NCBI RefSeq assembly: GCF_015831355.1
Contig: NZ_JADWYR010000002.1
Location: forward strand, 992,001 to 1,056,000
Reading direction: 5' to 3'
DNA: 64,000 nt
DNA from: Panacibacter microcysteis
Lineage (GTDB): Bacteria; Bacteroidota; Bacteroidia; Chitinophagales; Chitinophagaceae
Part shown: positions 44,094 to 53,181 of the stretch, piece after piece
Numbering within the stretch: the stretch's first letter is position 1
Layout of the letters: the number at the start of each line of letters is the position of its first letter
Notes under the pieces: generated by a model
What the model was told of the DNA's origin: nothing
Databases searched by the model: none
Seen by the model: only the letters and a program-made list of their open reading frames with translations
Position numbers and translations under genes: made by a program

Positions 44094-44585
44094 TTAATTG
44101 AGGTATAATATGGCACCATTGAGCACAGAGGCAAAACTAACCCAGAAGAAATATGGATATAGTAACCAAACGGCAACTTTCGAATGCTGCGAAAACAAAT
44201 ACATTGTTATAAGAATCATGACCCACAAAAGAACAATATCTACCAATGCCCAGCCAACCTGGTGAAAATTAAAGAAGATAATACTCCACATTCCGTTTAG
44301 TGCAAGTTGCACTGCAAAAACAAATAATGCTACATTTCGTTTAGATGTTTCAGGCTGCTTCCACACAAAATAGCATGATATGCCCATGAGTATGTAAAGA
44401 ATTGTCCATACGGGTGCAAACAACCAGTTAGGTGGATTGAAAAAAGGCTTGTTTAAACCGGCGTACCAGGTGCCAATAGCTGATGAGGTTGCAAAGCCTG
44501 CCCCGAAACCAACAAGCAATGTAATAGCAAGTGAGAGAAAAAGTTTCAGATTTGGGTTCAGCGATTTTGAATAAGATTGATCCAT
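44094..44585 (-). CDS. TspO/MBR family protein
   Basis: A 163-residue integral membrane protein with five helices. The family motif WYAGLNKPFFNPPNWLFAPVWTILY is at about residues 43-67 (quoted here as WYAGLNKPFFNPPNW and APVWTILY). Later ALNGMWSIIFF and FASVLNGAI match TspO helices. TspO proteins bind porphyrins and modulate oxidative stress or tetrapyrrole handling. The ATG at 44585 is chosen over 44654 because the longer form has an unlikely tail. It is divergent from a methyltransferase gene 29 bases away. Confidence 0.93.
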   Translation of the reverse strand: MDQSYSKSLNPNLKLFLSLAITLLVGFGAGFATSSAIGTWYAGLNKPFFNPPNWLFAPVWTILYILMGISCYFVWKQPETSKRNVALFVFAVQLALNGMWSIIFFNFHQVGWALVDIVLLWVMILITMYLFSQHSKVAVWLLYPYFFWVSFASVLNGAILYLN

Positions 44586-44614
44586 GCATTTTAAATTTAC
44601 ACTAATTATAACCA

Positions 44615-45352
44615 ATGAAAGATAACTTCTCGGCGCAGGCAGAAGCTTATGCAAACTTCAGACCGCATTACCCTACAGAGATGTACGCATTTATATATGG
44701 CCAGCTAAGCTGTTATGATCGTGCGCTGGACATAGCAACAGGGAACGGGCAGGTTGCCAAAGAACTGGCTGCAAAGTTTAGCCAGGTTTACGCAACAGAT
44801 ATAAGTGCAAAGCAATTGTCTGAAGCGCCGCAGCTACCCAACATCCAATACAAACAGGAAGCCGCAGAACAAAGTTCATTTGCGGATCATTTTTTTGATC
44901 TTGTCACCGTTGCACAAGCGATACACTGGTTCAATTTCGACGCATTTTACGCCAATGTAAGGCGGATTACAAAACCGGGTGGCATTATTGCCGTGGCAGG
45001 TTATGGCCTTGTATCCGTTAATACAGTAACAGACAGATGGCTGCAACATTTTTACACCAATATTATAGGACCATACTGGGATAGTGAAAGAAAATACATT
45101 GATGACCATTACACAACTATTCCTTTTCCTTTTGAAGAGATCAGTGCACCATCGTTGTTCATCCGTTATAAGTGGTCGAAACAACAGTTTCTCGGCTATT
45201 TAAATACCTGGAGCGCTGTACAACATTTCATCCGGGCAAATAGTGTAAACCCGCTGGCAGGAGATACATTGCAACGGCTTGATTCAATATGGCCCGATAA
45301 TACCTGCTATGACATTTCATTTCCGCTGTTGTTGCGGGTTGGTCGTTTATAA
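44615..45352 (+). CDS. SAM-dependent methyltransferase, class I
   Basis: A 245-residue Rossmann-fold methyltransferase of the Methyltransf_11 type. The SAM-binding motif I is ALDIATGNGQVAKELA near residue 37, the acidic motif II is YATDISAKQL, and VAQAIHWFNFD matches post-motif III of a family that includes tRNA and small-molecule methylases. The substrate is unknown. It precedes a thioesterase gene by 15 bases, which suggests coexpression. Confidence 0.85.
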   Translation: MKDNFSAQAEAYANFRPHYPTEMYAFIYGQLSCYDRALDIATGNGQVAKELAAKFSQVYATDISAKQLSEAPQLPNIQYKQEAAEQSSFADHFFDLVTVAQAIHWFNFDAFYANVRRITKPGGIIAVAGYGLVSVNTVTDRWLQHFYTNIIGPYWDSERKYIDDHYTTIPFPFEEISAPSLFIRYKWSKQQFLGYLNTWSAVQHFIRANSVNPLAGDTLQRLDSIWPDNTCYDISFPLLLRVGRL

Positions 45353-45367
45353 TTAAATCTATACAAT

Positions 45368-45805
45368 ATGAGCAGTTATATAAAACAGGTTGACATCAGG
45401 TGGAGTGATATGGACCCTAATTTTCACCTGCGTCATTCGGTGTACTATGATTGGGGAGCAATGATGCGCCTGTCATTCCTGCATGATCATGGGTTAACGC
45501 CTGCTGTAATGCAGCAGTTGCATTTTGGCCCTATACTCTTCAGGGAGGAATGCGTTTTTAAGCGGGAAATACTTTTTGGCGATACTGTATTCCTGAATGT
45601 ATATATAAGTAAAAGCAGGCGCGACATGAGCCGGTGGTCTATGATACATGAAGTATGGAAGAATAAAGATATTTTAAGCGCAACAATTACTGTTGATGGC
45701 GCCTGGCTTGATACGCAGAGCAGGAAGCTGGCTACCCCACCAGCAGTTATAAAAACAGTATTCGAAGCTTTACCAAAATCTCCCGGTTTTGAATGGACAG
45801 ATTAA
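45368..45805 (+). CDS. Hotdog-fold acyl-CoA thioesterase
   Basis: A 145-residue hotdog domain of the acyl-CoA thioesterase group. DIRWSDMDPNFHLRHSVYYDWG carries the Asp/His/Tyr pattern near the active site (quoted here in two parts: DIRWSDMDPNFH and RHSVYYDWG). It hydrolyses acyl-CoA or acyl-ACP thioesters. It differs in sequence from the YbgC-like protein at 32984. It starts 15 bases after the methyltransferase stop, so they are probably one transcript. Confidence 0.85.
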   Translation: MSSYIKQVDIRWSDMDPNFHLRHSVYYDWGAMMRLSFLHDHGLTPAVMQQLHFGPILFREECVFKREILFGDTVFLNVYISKSRRDMSRWSMIHEVWKNKDILSATITVDGAWLDTQSRKLATPPAVIKTVFEALPKSPGFEWTD

Positions 45806-45946
45806 TCAGATAGTCCGTAAAAATCCACAAACCGTTGCATAAATCGTCACCACTTCTATACAGTCATTTGGCTGTTACGTTGGTAATCAATCGTTTGTGA
45901 ATGGAACAGCATTTGTCTTTTCATACATATCATCAAAATATATGTT

Positions 45947-46576
45947 ATGAAAAGACAGATTCGATCTATGGCGCTTGGTTTGGCAACTATATTCGTGATC
46001 AATGCCTGCCAGACACCGGAAGAAAGGGCGAAAGAAATGAACACACAACCAGTGGCCGAAAACGCCGATGCCAATAACAATCCCGAAGCCGCTGCAGTTG
46101 ACACTACTACTAGCCTGCAGGCTGATGAAAGCATGCTGAGCGCCGATAGCAATACAGCCACATCGCCGGCTGCATCAGTGCCACCGCGCCAGGATGAAGT
46201 AGTGCTGAAAAAGAAAGCATTGAAAGGACGTGCATCTGTAGATATGAAAGCGGCACCTGCATCCGGCGCAAAAGTAGAAGTTATGCCATCGTTTCCTGGT
46301 GGGGAAAGTTCTCTAAACAAGTTTGTGGAGGATAATCTACAATATCCACAACAAGCGATAGATAATGATGTGGAAGGCAGGGTTATCGTAACATTCGATG
46401 TAGATGAAAATGGCAGGATATACAGGCCTAATGTAGTGTCTGATAAACTTGGTTACGGGCTGGAAGAAGAAGCATTACGCGTTATTAAATCAATGCCACA
46501 ATGGAATCCCGGTAAACTGAAAGGTAAAAATGTAAAGACAACATTTACACTGCCGATCGTTTACCAGTTGATATAA
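45947..46576 (+). CDS. TonB C-terminal domain protein with lipoprotein anchor
   Basis: A 209-residue protein. A lipoprotein-like signal (MKRQIRSMALGLATIFVINAC) is followed by an Ala/Thr/Asp-rich disordered region (25-100). A TonB_C domain follows from about 105, with FPGGESSLNKFVEDNLQYPQ, the VEGRVIVTFDVDENG strand pair and SMPQWNPGK. Classical TonB is anchored by a transmembrane helix that contacts ExbBD; here the anchor is a lipobox, so direct energy coupling is uncertain. Many Bacteroidota proteins of this layout are called energy transducer TonB without experimental proof. A T-rich terminator follows. Confidence 0.85.
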   Translation: MKRQIRSMALGLATIFVINACQTPEERAKEMNTQPVAENADANNNPEAAAVDTTTSLQADESMLSADSNTATSPAASVPPRQDEVVLKKKALKGRASVDMKAAPASGAKVEVMPSFPGGESSLNKFVEDNLQYPQQAIDNDVEGRVIVTFDVDENGRIYRPNVVSDKLGYGLEEEALRVIKSMPQWNPGKLKGKNVKTTFTLPIVYQLI

Positions 46577-46606
46577 ATGATTCACAACCTGATCTTTATA
46601 AAACAG

Positions 46607-46634
46607 TGCGCAACGTTTGTTGCGCATTTTTTTT
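46607..46634 (+). terminator. Intrinsic terminator of the TonB-domain gene
   Basis: A perfect 8-bp stem TGCGCAAC with a GTTT loop followed by eight T bases. Confidence 0.9.
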
Positions 46635-46689
46635 CGTACCGGCTGCAAATTGGAATGGTGTTTGTCAAATAAGCCAAAACTATAACATT

Positions 46690-46890
46690 ATGAAAAAGAC
46701 CACTTTATTTCTAATGGCATTATGCGTAAGCGCATCATGCTTACTAACGGCTTGCGGTACCGGAGATAACACCAACGAGACCAACAGCGATACAGCAACT
46801 ACCGAAAGCCTGTCACCTGCACCTATGGATACGACTTCAACTATGCCTGCAGATACATCAATGATGACTGATTCTACTGCAAAACCATAG
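46690..46890 (+). CDS. Small Thr/Ser-rich lipoprotein of unknown function
   Basis: A 66-residue lipoprotein. The signal is MKKTTLFLMALCVSASCLLTAC, and the short mature part is almost entirely Thr, Ser, Asp, Asn and Ala (for example TNETNSDTATTESLSP). No fold is recognisable; it may be a disordered outer-membrane linker. The start at 46690 is chosen over 46606 because the signal begins there and because the longer form would overlap the preceding terminator. Its own terminator lies at 46925-46958. Confidence 0.75.
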   Translation: MKKTTLFLMALCVSASCLLTACGTGDNTNETNSDTATTESLSPAPMDTTSTMPADTSMMTDSTAKP

Positions 46891-46924
46891 TTGATAAGGC
46901 CGTTGTTAACCTATACAATCTTAT

Positions 46925-46958
46925 AAAAAACTGTCTTTTTTAAGACAGTTTTTTTTAT
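46925..46958 (+). terminator. Intrinsic terminator of the small lipoprotein gene
   Basis: A 9-bp stem AACTGTCTT against AAGACAGTT (extendable with flanking A and T) and an 8-base T run. Confidence 0.88.
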
Positions 46959-47032
46959 TTTTTACTTTAATGTTTGCCGGTTAACTCTCGCTGATCAACC
47001 CGGAACGCTAGAGATGCCATGGAAAACAGAAC

Positions 47033-47052
47033 CCTGAAGTGAGTGACACAAC
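47033..47052 (-). repeat. Dispersed intergenic repeat, locus 14 (degenerate R2)
   Basis: GTTGTGTCACTCACTT is intact on the - strand at 47037-47052, but the GTAC end is lost. A degenerate CCGGC-like box (CGGAC) is about 22 bases away. It lies between convergent genes. Confidence 0.8.
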
Positions 47053-47089
47053 AGGTGCTGATTAAAGCACTACAGTCCGTCACCCCAAT

Positions 47090-49450
47090 TTAAAACTTTA
47101 CATTCCATGTCACCGACGGTATAACAGGAAACAATGAAACCTGCTTTGACTTGATGGTGAGCGTACCCTGTGTAGCACTTCCTTCCTGGTCGAAATAGTA
47201 GAAGTAAGGATTGGCGCGGCTATATAAGTTATAAATACTGAACACCCAGCTGCCGGTGTATTTGCGTTTCTTTTTTGGTACCGGCGTGTAAGTGGCCGCC
47301 ACATCCAGCCGGTGATAAGGTTTCATGCGGTAGGCATTGATGCGGCTGTACTCCTGCGTTAATGTGCCATCTACAAAATAAAATCGCTCAGGCAAGGAGA
47401 TAGCGTTACCAGTGCCAAAAACAAAGACCGATGATAATTTCCATTTACTGCTTAACTGGTAGGTACCCACCACTGAAAGATCGTGCCTTCTGTCGTAGCG
47501 GCTGGGGTATTTTTCTCCATCATTTAACTGGGCAAATCTTCGCCACGTATAAGATAGCGTGTAACCAACCCAGCCTGTAAGCCTGCCTTTAACTTTGTTT
47601 ACAAAAAACTCTGCACCATAACTCCAGCCTTTACCAAAAACGAAATCTTCTTCAGGATCCTTCAAAGTATTAGGCGTGTAACCTTCACGATACTCAATCT
47701 GGTTTTGCATGGTTTTATAATAAACTTCCACTGAAGTTTCAAACATATTGTTATTGAAGTTCCTGAAATAACCTGCTGCATACTGCCAGCCGATCTGTGG
47801 TTTTACACGGTAAGTGCTGGGCACCCATATATCTGTTGGCAATGTACTGCCGGCATTGGTAACAAGGTGTATGTATTGAAGGTTTCTAGTAACGCCGGCT
47901 TTAAAAGAGCTTACGTCGTTGATGGCATAACGCACGGTTAACCGTGGTTCAAAGCCTCCATATGTCTTCACAGTTTGTCCTGAGCCATAAAGGGTGCTGT
48001 CTGTTTTGTTGCCATCTGCATCTGTCGTATACGCTGTGTATCTGCCTACCTGCTGAAACTGGCTGTAGCGTATGCCATAGTTAAGTTTGATGGCACGGCT
48101 AACATCCCAGTCGTCCTGTATGTACAATGCATATTCATTGGCATATTTTCGCTGTACATTGGCGGGTTTAAACTCGATTGTATCCTGGTTGCCGCTTACA
48201 ACGCTTGGCAAAAAAGTATGAAAGGTATATTGCGCACCAAACTTTAGTTTATGCTCTGGTGTGGCATAATAATCGAAATCTGTTTTTGCATTAAGGTCTT
48301 TTATACCTGAGGAAAGGTTGATATTAAAATCGTTTTGTAAACCCGTAAAGGAAAATCTATAGTCGTTATAAACAAGTGAAGTGTTGGCAAACAGCTTTTT
48401 ATTAAAGATATGGTTCCATCTTAAAGTGGCAGTAGAATTACCCCATGGAATACTTACTTTAAAGGAACGTTTGCCATTGTTGAAATCAAACTTATCGCGG
48501 CCGAAATAGCCACTCAGGTATAGCCTGTCTTTTTCTGAAAATATGTAATTCACTTTTGCATTCAGGTCGTAGAAGTAATAGCCCGAACCACGGAAACTGT
48601 TTTCTTTACCAATGAATGGTTTGGTAAGAGCATCTATGTAGGTTCTGCGTGCAGAGATCATATAAGATGCCTTATTCTTTTTGATTGGCCCCTGTATGGC
48701 CAGCCTGGATGCAATTAACCCGATACCCGCATCTACCTCTGTTTTGTTCATGTTGCCATCTTTCATGGCAATGTCTATTACCGAAGATAGCCTGCCACCA
48801 TATTGTGCCGGCATACCACCCTTTATAAGCGATAAACTTTTAATGGCATCAGAATTAAAGACAGAGAAAAAGCCAAACAAATGCCCGGTATTGTAAACAA
48901 CCGCATCATCCAGCAGAATAAGGTTCTGGTCTGGCCCGCCACCACGCACGTAAAATCCTGAATTGCCTTCACCGGCGTTTCTTACACCTGGCAGTAACTG
49001 TAAAGCTTTCAGAATATCAACTTCGCCCAGGAATGATGGCAGCGACTTTATAGTCGTTATACTAAGGTCAACCTTGCCCATTTGCGCACTCTTTACGTTG
49101 CTCTCTCTTTTGCGGCCTACAACGGTTACATTGTTAAGATCGCTTAAACCCTGCGACAGTAAAATGTTCAGCGTTTTGTTGCCATCAAAATCTATAGATA
49201 CCAGTCTTGGCTGGTAACCTACATAAGTTACCAGCAGGTCATATTTACCCCTTGCAAGTGTAAGTGAAAAAAAACCATATTGATTGGTGGTAACGCCCCT
49301 GCCCTCTTCCTTTACGGCAATGTTGGCGCCTATCAGTGTTTCGCCGGAAAGCGAATCTTTTATATAACCATTCAGTGTAAACTTATCCTGTGCAAAAATG
49401 CCGGTAAGTGTGTTAATCAAAATAAATGTCAGCAGTATCTTTTTGATCAT
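47090..49450 (-). CDS. TonB-dependent receptor with carboxypeptidase-like N-terminal domain
   Basis: A 786-residue outer-membrane receptor. The signal peptide ends at TGIFAQ. A carboxypeptidase regulatory-like domain (25-100, LNGYIKDSLSGETLIGANI) is followed by the plug (about 125-235, with FYVRGGGPDQNLILLDDA) and the barrel ending in VTWNVKF. Unlike the receptor at 16122, it has no STN domain. No SusD or DUF4249 partner is adjacent, so it is probably a stand-alone transporter of an unknown ligand. It is transcribed away from the TonB-domain gene across repeat locus 14. Confidence 0.92.
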   Translation of the reverse strand: MIKKILLTFILINTLTGIFAQDKFTLNGYIKDSLSGETLIGANIAVKEEGRGVTTNQYGFFSLTLARGKYDLLVTYVGYQPRLVSIDFDGNKTLNILLSQGLSDLNNVTVVGRKRESNVKSAQMGKVDLSITTIKSLPSFLGEVDILKALQLLPGVRNAGEGNSGFYVRGGGPDQNLILLDDAVVYNTGHLFGFFSVFNSDAIKSLSLIKGGMPAQYGGRLSSVIDIAMKDGNMNKTEVDAGIGLIASRLAIQGPIKKNKASYMISARRTYIDALTKPFIGKENSFRGSGYYFYDLNAKVNYIFSEKDRLYLSGYFGRDKFDFNNGKRSFKVSIPWGNSTATLRWNHIFNKKLFANTSLVYNDYRFSFTGLQNDFNINLSSGIKDLNAKTDFDYYATPEHKLKFGAQYTFHTFLPSVVSGNQDTIEFKPANVQRKYANEYALYIQDDWDVSRAIKLNYGIRYSQFQQVGRYTAYTTDADGNKTDSTLYGSGQTVKTYGGFEPRLTVRYAINDVSSFKAGVTRNLQYIHLVTNAGSTLPTDIWVPSTYRVKPQIGWQYAAGYFRNFNNNMFETSVEVYYKTMQNQIEYREGYTPNTLKDPEEDFVFGKGWSYGAEFFVNKVKGRLTGWVGYTLSYTWRRFAQLNDGEKYPSRYDRRHDLSVVGTYQLSSKWKLSSVFVFGTGNAISLPERFYFVDGTLTQEYSRINAYRMKPYHRLDVAATYTPVPKKKRKYTGSWVFSIYNLYSRANPYFYYFDQEGSATQGTLTIKSKQVSLFPVIPSVTWNVKF

Positions 49451-49465
49451 AAAACGTAATTAACA

Positions 49466-49504
49466 AAATAACCTTCCCGAAGTTCAGTTGCAGGAAGGTT
49501 ATTT
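49466..49504 (-). terminator. Intrinsic terminator of the DUF3347 gene
   Basis: A perfect 12-bp stem AAATAACCTTCC against GGAAGGTTATTT with a 15-base loop. It lies just after the stop of the DUF3347 gene, read on the - strand. Confidence 0.75.
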
Positions 49505-49524
49505 CACGGTAAACCCAGTATGTT

Positions 49525-50142
49525 TTACCTGTTTACAAAGTTGATAGAATCTTCAATTTCACCGCAACCAAGCATACTGGTTTTATATTTTGGATGTTTG
49601 TTACCAAGATATGGATTTACAATATCGCGTTTGTTGGCAAGCCAGTATGCAGTTTCATCTTCATTGAATGCCATCGGGCATTTATCATAATAGATCACCT
49701 GCTGGTCATACTTTACCGTACGCAACAAATTGTACAGGTTATCACTAAGCGTATAAAACGATTTACGTTTTTCCCCAATCGTTTGCTCGCCTGCCACACC
49801 CTGTGCTTCTGCTATTACAGAACCAATAAAGCTGCGGGCAGTTTCTATGATTGTTGTATCAGCTTTCAATTCCTGCACCGGCACTTTTGCGGCAAGATCT
49901 GCCAGTTGTGTTGCCGCTGATGAAGCTTTTGTTGTATCCCAGTCAACCAACGCATCTTTCAGTTCAAAATAACTGTTCAGCATATCATTGAATGGTTTAT
50001 TAAACCTTTCGCTGTTGCTGCCCTGGGCAAGGGGTTGCTGTTTTTCCGGTGCCGGTTGCGATGATTCATCCTTATTAAAAAAAATAAAGTAAACGGCTCC
50101 AATCGCCACTGCAAGACCAAGAAATATCAAACCTTTTTTCAT
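49525..50142 (-). CDS. DUF3347 domain periplasmic protein
   Basis: A 205-residue protein with an N-terminal signal-anchor (MKKGLIFLGLAVAIGAVYFIFF). A DUF3347 domain covers about 55-200, opening FNDMLNSYFELKDALV and ending in a putative metal site with CPMAFNEDETAYWL and MLGCGEI. DUF3347 proteins often sit with copper or silver efflux genes and carry Met/Cys/His-rich metal sites, so periplasmic metal binding is plausible but unproven. No CusB or copper ATPase is nearby. The start at 50142 is chosen over 50223 because the signal begins there. Confidence 0.82.
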   Translation of the reverse strand: MKKGLIFLGLAVAIGAVYFIFFNKDESSQPAPEKQQPLAQGSNSERFNKPFNDMLNSYFELKDALVDWDTTKASSAATQLADLAAKVPVQELKADTTIIETARSFIGSVIAEAQGVAGEQTIGEKRKSFYTLSDNLYNLLRTVKYDQQVIYYDKCPMAFNEDETAYWLANKRDIVNPYLGNKHPKYKTSMLGCGEIEDSINFVNR

Positions 50143-50211
50143 CTCAGAAATTTGCGGCAAAAATATCATATATATCCATGCGTGCACAAATTTTATATGG
50201 AAGGTGTATGA

Positions 50212-50260
50212 GCCGGGCAGCATCTTTCATGGCATCGTCCCTTGCGTCGCACGCTTGTAC
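50212..50260 (+). repeat. Dispersed intergenic repeat, locus 15 (R1-like)
   Basis: A core reading CTTGCGTCGCACGCTTGTAC at 50241-50260 (first G changed to C, CACTC to CACGC), with the GGCATCG flank and a CCGG box near 50212-50216. It lies between two - strand genes. Confidence 0.83.
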
Positions 50261-50313
50261 GCTATAACACATTGCAACAGTTCCATCTTCGGCCTGCGCA
50301 CACGCAAACAGTT

Positions 50314-51408
50314 TTATTGCAGGCAATTCATGAGCAACTGTAGTTCATCTGTCGTATTAAAGGCATGCAGCACGATGCGTAAACGTTCTGCGCCTTTTGG
50401 AACGGTCGGGTAGAGTATGGCTCTTACATCCAGCCGGTGTCGCTGTAGTTTTGCGGCCACAGTTTTTACCTGTTCATTACCGGGAATAATTACCACCTGT
50501 ATGGGCGTGGCAGATGCAAGCCTGTTGCAGGCTATCGTAGCATTGTTAAATGTAGTGATAAGCTGTTGCAGGTGCATACGTTCCGCCGCCATGCCTGGAA
50601 AAATATGGTAAGCAGCACGGATTGCTGCAATACTGTGTGGTGGCAGCGAGGTGGAATAAATAAAACTGCGTGCAAAATTTACAAGGTAATCCTTCAGTGT
50701 TGCAGAACCGAGCACCACCGCGCCATGACAACCCACTGCTTTACCAAAAGCATGCATCCTGCAAAAGATGCGCTGGTGCAGTTGCAATGCCTGTGCAAGC
50801 CCCTCTCCTTTTTCACCGATTACACCAGTTGCATGCGCTTCATCCAGTATAAGGTGCGCATGGTATTTTTCGCAGGTGGTAACGATTGCTTCCAGCGGGC
50901 AAATATCACCATCCATACTAAATACTGATTCGGTAACCACAAATACATTGCCCTCTGTTTGTTTGAGCTTTTTTTCCAGGTTTTCCACATCGTTATGTGC
51001 AAAAGAAAAAGATTGTGCAAACGAAAGTCTTATACCATCCCTGATGGACGCATGGCAAAGCTGGTCGTAAATAATCGTATCTCCGCGTTGTGGTATGGCA
51101 GACAGCAGCCCTACATTGGCATCATAACCGGAGTTGAAAATAAGTGCTGCCGCTGCACTATGAAATGCGGCTAACTGCGCTTCCGCTTCTTCTGTCAGTG
51201 CATAATTGCCCGACAATAATCTTGAACCTGCACTGCCGTAAGCATAAGTATGAGTAGCAAGTAATGGTGCAAGCAGGTTATTTTTTATAATACCGAGATA
51301 GTCATTGGAACAAAAATCAACGTTGCCGGTGTTTAACTTTAAGCGGCGAAATGCGTTTTGCTGTTCGCGTTCATCCAGTTTGCGGCGCAGGAAAGCATCA
51401 TTGTACAT
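50314..51408 (-). CDS. bioF: 8-amino-7-oxononanoate synthase-type PLP enzyme
   Basis: A 364-residue alpha-oxoamine synthase of fold type I. The conserved YGSAGSRLLSGN near residue 58 places the substrate, the PLP Lys is in HAFGKAVGCHGA near 232, and LILDEAHATGVIG near 192 holds the Asp and His that contact PLP. HxFGKAxGCHGA points to BioF, which condenses pimeloyl and alanine in biotin synthesis, rather than Kbl. No other bio gene is in the window, so another oxoamine synthase role is possible. The start at 51408 is chosen because the domain begins there. Confidence 0.78.
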   Translation of the reverse strand: MYNDAFLRRKLDEREQQNAFRRLKLNTGNVDFCSNDYLGIIKNNLLAPLLATHTYAYGSAGSRLLSGNYALTEEAEAQLAAFHSAAAALIFNSGYDANVGLLSAIPQRGDTIIYDQLCHASIRDGIRLSFAQSFSFAHNDVENLEKKLKQTEGNVFVVTESVFSMDGDICPLEAIVTTCEKYHAHLILDEAHATGVIGEKGEGLAQALQLHQRIFCRMHAFGKAVGCHGAVVLGSATLKDYLVNFARSFIYSTSLPPHSIAAIRAAYHIFPGMAAERMHLQQLITTFNNATIACNRLASATPIQVVIIPGNEQVKTVAAKLQRHRLDVRAILYPTVPKGAERLRIVLHAFNTTDELQLLMNCLQ

Positions 51409-51537
51409 ATTTTCAAATGTAGAGTTTTGTGGCAGATATTTGCAACACAGCAACCGTGTAGAAGCGATGTATGCGTGGTATTACTGATAACATGACTGAT
51501 TGCCGGAACGCTGCAGCCGCCATAAAAACGGGACGGT

Positions 51538-51565
51538 GCAGTGAGTGACACAACAGGCGATGCCA
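51538..51565 (-). repeat. Dispersed intergenic repeat, locus 16 (degenerate R2)
   Basis: GTTGTGTCACTCACTGC on - at 51538-51554 (TTGTAC end changed to TGCACC), preceded on that strand by TGGCATCGCC. It lies between divergent bioF and miaE. Confidence 0.78.
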
Positions 51566-51690
51566 TACAAAACTACATTTGATAACATAATTAAACTGGG
51601 TTTTCACGCCGGTAAATGCTACCGCTGAAACAATAACAAATAAAGCAGTCAGTGCAACTAACAAACACTGACGGCGGACAAAATCATATT

Positions 51691-52305
51691 ATGATGGAAC
51701 AAAACCTGGAAGCGCAAAAAAATATCCTGGGTTTGCAACTGCCTACCGACCCACGCTGGGTAAACCTGGCATCAATGAGTTTGCAGGATATTCTTACAGA
51801 CCATGCATACTGCGAGCAGAAAGCTGCCACGAGTTGTATTTCTATTATACAACGTTATTCTGACAAAGAACTGATGGTTAAAGAGCTGGCACCTGTGGTA
51901 ACGGAGGAATGGGGCCATTTCAGGCTGGTGCTGCAGGAATTGCACAGGCGTGGACTGGCACTTGGCAGGCAGCGCAAAGACGAATACGTGAACAGGCTGA
52001 TTGCATTCCAGCAAAAAGGTGGTGCTGCTGAAGGCCGTTTCCTGGATGAACTACTGACGATGGCTTTAATAGAAGCCAGGAGTTGTGAGCGTTTTAAACG
52101 TTTGAGCGAAGGATTGGACGATGAATACCTGCGTAATTTTTACCGAAGATTTATGGAGAGTGAAGCCGGGCACTATGCCCTGTTTATTGAACTTGCAGAA
52201 ACATACATTGATAAAACACATGTGCGCCAACGTTGGCTGCAATGGCTGCAGCACGAAGCTGCAATTATGCAGGAGCTTACATTGCGGGGAGACCGTATTC
52301 ATTAG
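51691..52305 (+). CDS. miaE: tRNA-(ms2io6A37) hydroxylase
   Basis: A 204-residue ferritin-like diiron monooxygenase that hydroxylates the isopentenyl side chain of 2-methylthio-N6-isopentenyladenosine at tRNA position 37. Diiron ligands are supplied by Glu and His residues in helices such as DHAYCEQKAA, TEEWGHFRLVL, EARSCERFKRL and MESEAGHYALF. The start at 51691 is preferred (an equivalent ATG follows at 51694) because the longer form to 51652 adds no family sequence. It is followed by two exported ferritin-like proteins, so three ferritin-fold genes are consecutive. Confidence 0.9.
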   Translation: MMEQNLEAQKNILGLQLPTDPRWVNLASMSLQDILTDHAYCEQKAATSCISIIQRYSDKELMVKELAPVVTEEWGHFRLVLQELHRRGLALGRQRKDEYVNRLIAFQQKGGAAEGRFLDELLTMALIEARSCERFKRLSEGLDDEYLRNFYRRFMESEAGHYALFIELAETYIDKTHVRQRWLQWLQHEAAIMQELTLRGDRIH

Positions 52306-52438
52306 TAACAGCTTTTTGCTGCTGAAAAAAGGTTCTTATAAAAATATTTTAAGGAAATCTTAAAAAAGTAAAACCACATGTAATCGCATCTCGTAGCTAA
52401 CAAAGAAACCAGCTCTTTTCATTAAACAAAACTTTGTT

Positions 52439-53158
52439 ATGCTAACAAACAAGACGCTTTCGCCAAAGCGGGAAGAGATTGCATCAGCTTCTTCATCATC
52501 ATCTTCACGCAGAAATTTCCTGGGCCAGCTTGTGGGCCTTACAGCTATCGGTACCCTTGCAGCTTGTCAAAAGAATGTTGAACCGGTTAACAATGCCATT
52601 ACAGCAACTTCATCAGAAGACCTGAATTTTGGAAAAGGCGATATTGCCATATTAAACTATGCTTACCTGCTGGAGCAACTGGAAGCATCGTTTTATATCA
52701 TGCTTACCAGCCGCTTTTATTCCGGTGCCACGGAGTATGAAAAAAAGAGATTCAGCCAGGTGAGAGACCATGAAATTGCACACCGCGAATTCTTTAAAAC
52801 AGCACTGGGTTCGTCTGCTATTCCCGAACTGGAATTCGATTTCAGCACGATTGACTTCACTAAAAAATCGAGTGTTCTCGCCAATGCCAAAACGTTCGAA
52901 GACCTTGGTGTTTCTGCCTACAATGGTGTGGCCAACCAGATAAAAAGTGTAGACTACCTGCTTGCTGCCGGTAAAATTGTTTCTGTAGAAGCAAGGCACG
53001 CAGCATTTATAAGAGACCTTATAGATCCTGTATCTTTTGCAGACAGTACAGTAGTTGACGCAAATGGGCTGGATGTAGCCAACCCGCCTTCTGTTGTAAT
53101 TGCGGCTGCTGATCCTTTCATTCTAACGCCACTAAATGCTACCTGGTTCCCTATGTAA
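52439..53158 (+). CDS. Exported ferritin-like protein 1 (Tat signal)
   Basis: A 239-residue ferritin-like protein. The N-terminal SSSSSRRNFLGQLVGLTA with a hydrophobic run ending in LAACQ is a twin-arginine signal with a lipoprotein-like Cys. The four-helix bundle carries Glu/His pairs in LEQLEASFY, RDHEIAHREFF, TFEDLGVSAY and SVEARHAAFI, which would hold a diiron or other metal centre. The Ferritin_2 family has unknown function in most cases. It is followed 23 bases later by a paralogue, and both lie beside tatA. Confidence 0.88.
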   Translation: MLTNKTLSPKREEIASASSSSSSRRNFLGQLVGLTAIGTLAACQKNVEPVNNAITATSSEDLNFGKGDIAILNYAYLLEQLEASFYIMLTSRFYSGATEYEKKRFSQVRDHEIAHREFFKTALGSSAIPELEFDFSTIDFTKKSSVLANAKTFEDLGVSAYNGVANQIKSVDYLLAAGKIVSVEARHAAFIRDLIDPVSFADSTVVDANGLDVANPPSVVIAAADPFILTPLNATWFPM

Positions 53159-53181
53159 TTCATATCAATAAAACTATTACC

